Both the position numbers and the translations under genes were made by a program. Below are positions 14,833 through 18,105 of a stretch of 18,105 bases of DNA, one piece after another. The notes under the pieces are model-generated. The model was not told where the DNA came from and did not search any database. It worked only from the letters and a program-made list of their open reading frames with translations. The stretch spans positions 918-19,022 of the forward strand of contig JAUNJW010000004.1 of assembly GCA_030533035.1 (NCBI GenBank). The letters are read 5' to 3'. Numbering within the stretch: position 1 is the first letter of the stretch; every line of letters starts with the position of its first letter. Source of the stretch: Erysipelotrichaceae bacterium (lineage in GTDB: Bacteria > Bacillota_I > Bacilli_A > Erysipelotrichales > Erysipelotrichaceae).

Positions 14833-15897
14833 TTACCTCCTGAGTTTCGGGTCGAACGCGTCACGCAGACCGTCGCCGAGCAGATTGAAGGCCAGAACGA
14901 TGATAACGATCATCACGGCCGGGAATACCAGCTGCCAGGGGTAGCTCTGCAGGCCGGCCCTGGCATTGTTCGCCAGCGAACCGAGGGAAGGCATCGGGGC
15001 CTGCACGCCCATGCCCATGAAGGACAGGAAGGATTCCGTAAAGATTGCGGACGGAATCTGCAGGGCCGTCGTGATGATGATGACGCTGATGCAGTTGGGA
15101 ATGACATGGGTTCTGATGATATGCCATGAAGAGGCGCCGGTTGCCTTGGCAGCCAGGAAGTATTCATTGTTTTTGATCTTGAGCACTTCGCCTCTGACAA
15201 GTCTTGCCATGCCGACCCAGTAAAGCAGACCGAAGACAATGAAGATCGCAACCATGTTGGCGCCGATCAGCTTGACCAGCGGATTGGATTTGTTCAGTGT
15301 CTGGTTCAGAACGACAGACAGCAGGATGATAATCAGAACATCCGGCAGGGAATAGATAATATCGACAATTCTCATCATGATCATGTCGGTTCTGCCGCCG
15401 CGGTAGCCGGAAATGGAACCGTAGAGAACGCCGATGATCAGGACGAGGATACTCGCGAACAGACCGACTGTCAGGGAAACCCTGGTGCCGTAGATGACTC
15501 TGATGAAGTAATCACGGCCGAGGGAATCGGTTCCCATGATGTGCGGGAACAGTTTTCCGCCGGAAGCGATCACAGCCAGTTCCTTTTCACTCCAGGCAAA
15601 CGGCGCCAGGTTGGTGATTGTTTTATCCTTGGAACCGCCGACCCTGATAATTTCCTCATAGCCGTACGGCACGATATGAGGAACGATTATGATCAGCAGA
15701 ACAATCAGTACAAGTGCGATGATTGAGCCTACCGCCAGCGGATTTCTCATCAGCTTGCGCATGCCGTCCCGGAAAAAGGACGTGGACTCACTCATGACGT
15801 CTGCCTGACGTTTTTCATCATCAGTTGCCGGTTCAAAGGCGGCCGGATCAATCTGCATGGAGAGGAGATTCTTTTTAGGCATATTGTTTTCTGACAT
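14833..15897 (-). CDS. oppC: Oligopeptide ABC transporter permease OppC
   Basis: OppC is one of the two membrane subunits. The 354 residues begin with a cytoplasmic tail of about 50 residues, then the first helix (54-76), a large external loop with the family sequence MGTDSLGRDYFIRVIYGTRVSL (121-142), and five further helices near 140-164, 183-199, 211-231, 268-290 and 323-343. The ATPase-coupling EAA loop is at EYFLAAKATGASSWHIIRTHVIPN (245-268), and the C-terminus LGDGLRDAFDPKLR is typical. AAGGAG lies ten bases from the ATG, and oppB ends 18 bases upstream. Confidence 0.96.
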   Translation of the reverse strand: MSENNMPKKNLLSMQIDPAAFEPATDDEKRQADVMSESTSFFRDGMRKLMRNPLAVGSIIALVLIVLLIIIVPHIVPYGYEEIIRVGGSKDKTITNLAPFAWSEKELAVIASGGKLFPHIMGTDSLGRDYFIRVIYGTRVSLTVGLFASILVLIIGVLYGSISGYRGGRTDMIMMRIVDIIYSLPDVLIIILLSVVLNQTLNKSNPLVKLIGANMVAIFIVFGLLYWVGMARLVRGEVLKIKNNEYFLAAKATGASSWHIIRTHVIPNCISVIIITTALQIPSAIFTESFLSFMGMGVQAPMPSLGSLANNARAGLQSYPWQLVFPAVMIVIIVLAFNLLGDGLRDAFDPKLRR

Positions 15898-15915
15898 ATG
15901 TTTCTCTCTCCTTTC

Positions 15916-16830
15916 CTAGGCGTCCAGCTTGATTCTCGGGTCGACAACCTTGTAGAGAATGTCACTGAGCAGATTGCAGAAGACCATGATGATCGCCAGG
16001 AAAATGGTGGTTCCCATAATCATCGAATAGTCACGGTTGTTGATGGACTGCACGAACTGCTGGCCGAGGCCGCCGATCGTGAAGATATTTTCGATAACCA
16101 GCGAACCGGTCAGAATGTAAGCCAGCTCCGGTCCGAGATATGTAATAACCGGAATCAGGGCATTTCTCAGCGCGTGCTTGAAAATAACCCAGACCATCGG
16201 AACGCCCTTGGCACGGGCTGTACGGATATAATCCTGGCTCAGCGCGTCGAGCATCGACGTCTTTGTCAGACGGGTAATATACGCGGTCGGATACGCTGCC
16301 AGCGCGATGACAGGCAGAAGATAGCTCTTGCTTGAGGCATCCCAGACCGGGAACCATTTCAGCTGGATACAGAAAACCAGCAGAAGCAGCGTCGCCAGGA
16401 CAAATGAAGGCATCGCGGTAAACAGAGTGGTCATAAAGACAATGATTCTGTCCGGGATCCGGTTTCTGTAAAGGGCCGCGATACAGCCGAAAATAATTCC
16501 GAAGATCATCGCCACAATCAGGGCGCTGCCGCCGAGCTTCGCGGAAATAGAAAAGCAGGACTTCAGGGTAACTGCAATTTCCCTTCCGGTTTTCATCGAG
16601 ATCCCGAAATCACCATGGAAAATATTTCCCATGTACAGGATAAACTGCTGCCAGAGCGGCTTATCCAGATTGAACCTGGCCTCCAGCGCCGCCATAACCT
16701 GCGGGCTGACCGCTTTTTCACTGCTGAACGGTCCGCCGGGGACTGCGTTCATCAGGAAGAAAGTGATCATGCAGATCAGGAAAACACTGAGAAATGCCAG
16801 CAGAATCCGTTTAATCAGATATTTTGTCAT
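15916..16830 (-). CDS. oppB: Oligopeptide ABC transporter permease OppB
   Basis: OppB pairs with OppC to form the peptide channel. The 304 residues start with the family N-terminus MTKYLIKRILLAF, then FFLMNAVPGGPF (24-35). Helices are near 9-30, 98-121, 131-153, 169-188, 231-251 and 270-293, and the EAA loop is DYIRTARAKGVPMVWVIFKHALRN (200-223). GSLVIENIFTIGGLGQ (242-257) and the VDPRI ending are standard. The ribosome site is a weaker GGAAAGAG, placed about six bases from the ATG. It is the first gene of oppBCDFA and follows the promoter at 16883-16911. Confidence 0.96.
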   Translation of the reverse strand: MTKYLIKRILLAFLSVFLICMITFFLMNAVPGGPFSSEKAVSPQVMAALEARFNLDKPLWQQFILYMGNIFHGDFGISMKTGREIAVTLKSCFSISAKLGGSALIVAMIFGIIFGCIAALYRNRIPDRIIVFMTTLFTAMPSFVLATLLLLVFCIQLKWFPVWDASSKSYLLPVIALAAYPTAYITRLTKTSMLDALSQDYIRTARAKGVPMVWVIFKHALRNALIPVITYLGPELAYILTGSLVIENIFTIGGLGQQFVQSINNRDYSMIMGTTIFLAIIMVFCNLLSDILYKVVDPRIKLDA

Positions 16831-16882
16831 AATACACTCTTTCCAACTCCTTATCTGCCTTCTCAGACAAATAACATGACCT

Positions 16883-16911
16883 ATTATAAAATCGCTTGAA
16901 ATGTTTTACAA
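16883..16911 (-). promoter_or_regulatory. Promoter of the oppBCDFA operon with an overlapping palindrome
   Basis: On the minus strand TTGTAA (16906-16911, 4/6 match) lies 17 bases from a perfect TATAAT (16883-16888). Transcription should start near 16876, about 46 bases before the oppB ATG. The -35 is embedded in an imperfect palindrome (16897-16911, TGAAATGTTTTACAA on the plus strand) that fits the cre pattern except for the central CG. Upstream (16940-16980) the sequence is strongly A/T rich, with GTTTTCATG repeated at 16945-16953 and 16970-16978. Confidence 0.7.
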
Positions 16912-16985
16912 CGAAATCACTGTAAGATTATGCAATTAGTTTCAGTTTTCATGTATTTTGTTTCATTTTGTTTTCATGACTGTAC

Positions 16986-17015
16986 AAAATGAAAAGGCCG
17001 TTCCCGGCCCTTTTC
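16986..17015 (-). terminator. Terminator after ccsA
   Basis: In the leftward transcript AAAAGGGCCG and CGGCCTTTT pair around a GGAA tetraloop, with one bulged G, and ATTTT follows. It lies five bases after the ccsA stop codon and isolates the opp promoter from ccsA transcription. Confidence 0.8.
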
Positions 17016-17019
17016 AGGT

Positions 17020-17832
17020 TTAAAGCATTGTGCCGCGGATCAGGACACCGTAGGAATGCAGGCCCGGCAGAAGCGTGTTGACTCCGACAAAGGTAAACAG
17101 CACAACCGGTACCGCGATAATGGCGTACCATGCCGCGAAAACACCCGACTTCCTGCGGCCCAGGCGCAGATGCAGGAAGATCGCGTAGAGAATCCAGGTG
17201 ATCAGGGCCCATACTTCCTTGGGATCCCATGTCCAGAAGGAAGACCAGGCTTCCTCCGCCCAGATGGCGCCGGAGAGGATCGTGACTGTCAGTAACAGAA
17301 GACCGACCGCGATCAGGCGGTAGATCATATAGTCAATTTTGACCAGCTGGGGATCCTGCGGATTCTTCCGCCAGCTGAGAAGATAGCGGACGCCCGCCGC
17401 TCCCGCCAGCATGAACGCCGCGTAGGAGAAAGCCGCCGAACCGATATGGAAGCCGAACCACGCGCTGCGCAGGGCCGGCATCAGTTCCGTGATTTCCCGC
17501 GGCTGCAAAGCCGCATACGAAAGAATCAGGAACGCCATCGCCACGCCAAGTGAGTCGATCCACTCGATTTTCAGCCTGTAGTGCATAAAGATCAGGATCA
17601 TCGCGATGCCCCACGAGAAGGAGCACGCAAACTCAAACTGGTTGGACATCGGCAGCCGTCCGGCCTTGATTCCGCGGATCACAAGATAAACCGTCGCCAG
17701 GGCAGCCGCTGCCAGGAACAGATACCATGAATACTTTTTGATCAGCTGCTGATGGAAAACCATCGAGACAAACAGACCCGTCATGGAAACAAAGTACAGG
17801 ACAAGTCCCGCAAAAAACAGAATATCAAGCAT
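17020..17832 (-). CDS. ccsA: Cytochrome c biogenesis protein CcsA (ResC-like)
   Basis: CcsA is the haem-handling membrane subunit of System II cytochrome c maturation and works with ResB/CcsB. The 270-residue protein has about eight hydrophobic segments. Its hallmark is the tryptophan-rich WWD-type loop WAEEAWSSFWTWDPKEVW (191-208), and it carries two candidate haem-ligand histidines flanking it, His129 in FGFHIGSAAFSY and His259 in LLPGLHSYG. I place the start at ATG 17830-17832, nine bases from GGAGG; a TTG at 17836-17838 is too close to that site. The start overlaps the resB end by eight bases. The CcmC and CcmF proteins of System I share the WWD motif, but the neighbour resB argues for System II. 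Confidence 0.92.
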   Translation of the reverse strand: MLDILFFAGLVLYFVSMTGLFVSMVFHQQLIKKYSWYLFLAAAALATVYLVIRGIKAGRLPMSNQFEFACSFSWGIAMILIFMHYRLKIEWIDSLGVAMAFLILSYAALQPREITELMPALRSAWFGFHIGSAAFSYAAFMLAGAAGVRYLLSWRKNPQDPQLVKIDYMIYRLIAVGLLLLTVTILSGAIWAEEAWSSFWTWDPKEVWALITWILYAIFLHLRLGRRKSGVFAAWYAIIAVPVVLFTFVGVNTLLPGLHSYGVLIRGTML

Positions 17833-18105
17833 TTTCAAATCCCTCCCCTTCTGCCTGATTCACCGCATCATCCAGGATGATTCTCAGTCCTTCCTGTCTG
17901 CCGATTACCGTATATCCGTCTTTATTCACCACAACCAGCACCGGCTGCATGAAGAATGACATATACAGCCCGGCGGTCATGATCAGGAATGAAATCAGCA
18001 GACACCAGGTGATCCAGACCGGCGACTGTTTGATCCTCAGTCCCGGATATTCAACCGGATCCTCAAAGCGGATTTCAAATTCCCCGATTTCCTGGACATC
18101 GCCCG
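17825..18105 (-). CDS. resB: Cytochrome c biogenesis protein ResB (C-terminal part, cut by window edge)
   Basis: The 92 visible residues read as the end of ResB/CcsB: GEFEIRFEDPVEYPGLRIKQSP, then a final membrane helix (about 30-52, WITWCLLISFLIMTAGLYMSFFM), then a short exterior or cytoplasmic tail VLVVVNKDGYTVIGRQEG. ResB chaperones haem and reduced apocytochrome to CcsA. The stop codon TGA is at 17825-17827, inside the first codons of ccsA, so the pair is translationally coupled. The N-terminal part and the promoter lie beyond the window. The identification rests on the membrane-anchored tail, the EYPGL segment and the adjacent ccsA. Confidence 0.8.
   Translation of the reverse strand, partial: GDVQEIGEFEIRFEDPVEYPGLRIKQSPVWITWCLLISFLIMTAGLYMSFFMQPVLVVVNKDGYTVIGRQEGLRIILDDAVNQAEGEGFENA

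Noticed and set aside
1..18105. Mobile elements, CRISPR arrays, prophage or integrase genes
   Set aside because: No transposase, integrase, spaced repeats or terminal inverted repeats were found. Apart from the two short direct repeats near 16945 and 16970, repeats are limited to hairpins and small palindromes.

Overview
This window (roughly half G+C) looks like a chromosomal segment of a Gram-positive, probably fermentative member of the Bacillota. The grounds are strong AGGAGG-type ribosome sites, sigma-A type promoters (some with extended -10 elements), a Rex redox repressor, a candidate CcpA cre site, lipoprotein solute-binding proteins, PPi-type phosphofructokinase, and the tsaE-tsaB-rimI-tsaD cluster close to an ABC-F gene and rex. 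That last arrangement recalls the Bacillus subtilis ydiB-ydiC-ydiD-ydiE-ydiF...rex region. I cannot name the genus. No mobile element, CRISPR array or rRNA is visible.

Layout, left to right. 1-1146 (-) is the N-terminal part of a dipeptide/oligopeptide-binding lipoprotein, cut by the window edge, with a well-formed promoter and a consensus cre site upstream. 1350-1901 (-) is an unrecognised four-helix membrane protein. 2006-2094 (+) is tRNA-Ser(CGA), followed by a terminator and a Cof-type HAD phosphatase at 2186-3001 (+). A bidirectional terminator separates that gene from a convergent leftward block: rex (7686-8306), asnS (6282-7670), an ABC-F ATPase (4349-6205) and a PPi-type phosphofructokinase (3076-4311). 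Further right, also leftward, is the t6A/acetyltransferase cluster tsaE-tsaB-rimI-tsaD (8382-10882), with overlapping reading frames. Next comes a complete peptide-uptake operon oppB-oppC-oppD-oppF-oppA (11020-16830) with its own promoter and terminator. The right edge holds ccsA and the 3' end of resB (17020-18105), a System II cytochrome c maturation pair.

Functionally the window joins peptide import (two solute-binding proteins, two permeases, two ATPases), glycolysis (PPi-PFK), redox sensing (Rex), translation (tRNA-Ser, AsnRS, ABC-F, t6A synthesis) and haem handling. The most unusual item is the operon's OppA. A segment that normally forms the C-terminal tail of this family sits between the lipobox and the body, and the protein stops where that tail would normally begin. 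It therefore reads as a circularly permuted solute-binding protein. Other points worth checking are a near-consensus Rex operator in front of rex, a terminator hairpin that touches the ABC-F ribosome site and contains an in-frame upstream ATG, and related TTGTAAA...TTTCA palindromes at both peptide-transport promoters.
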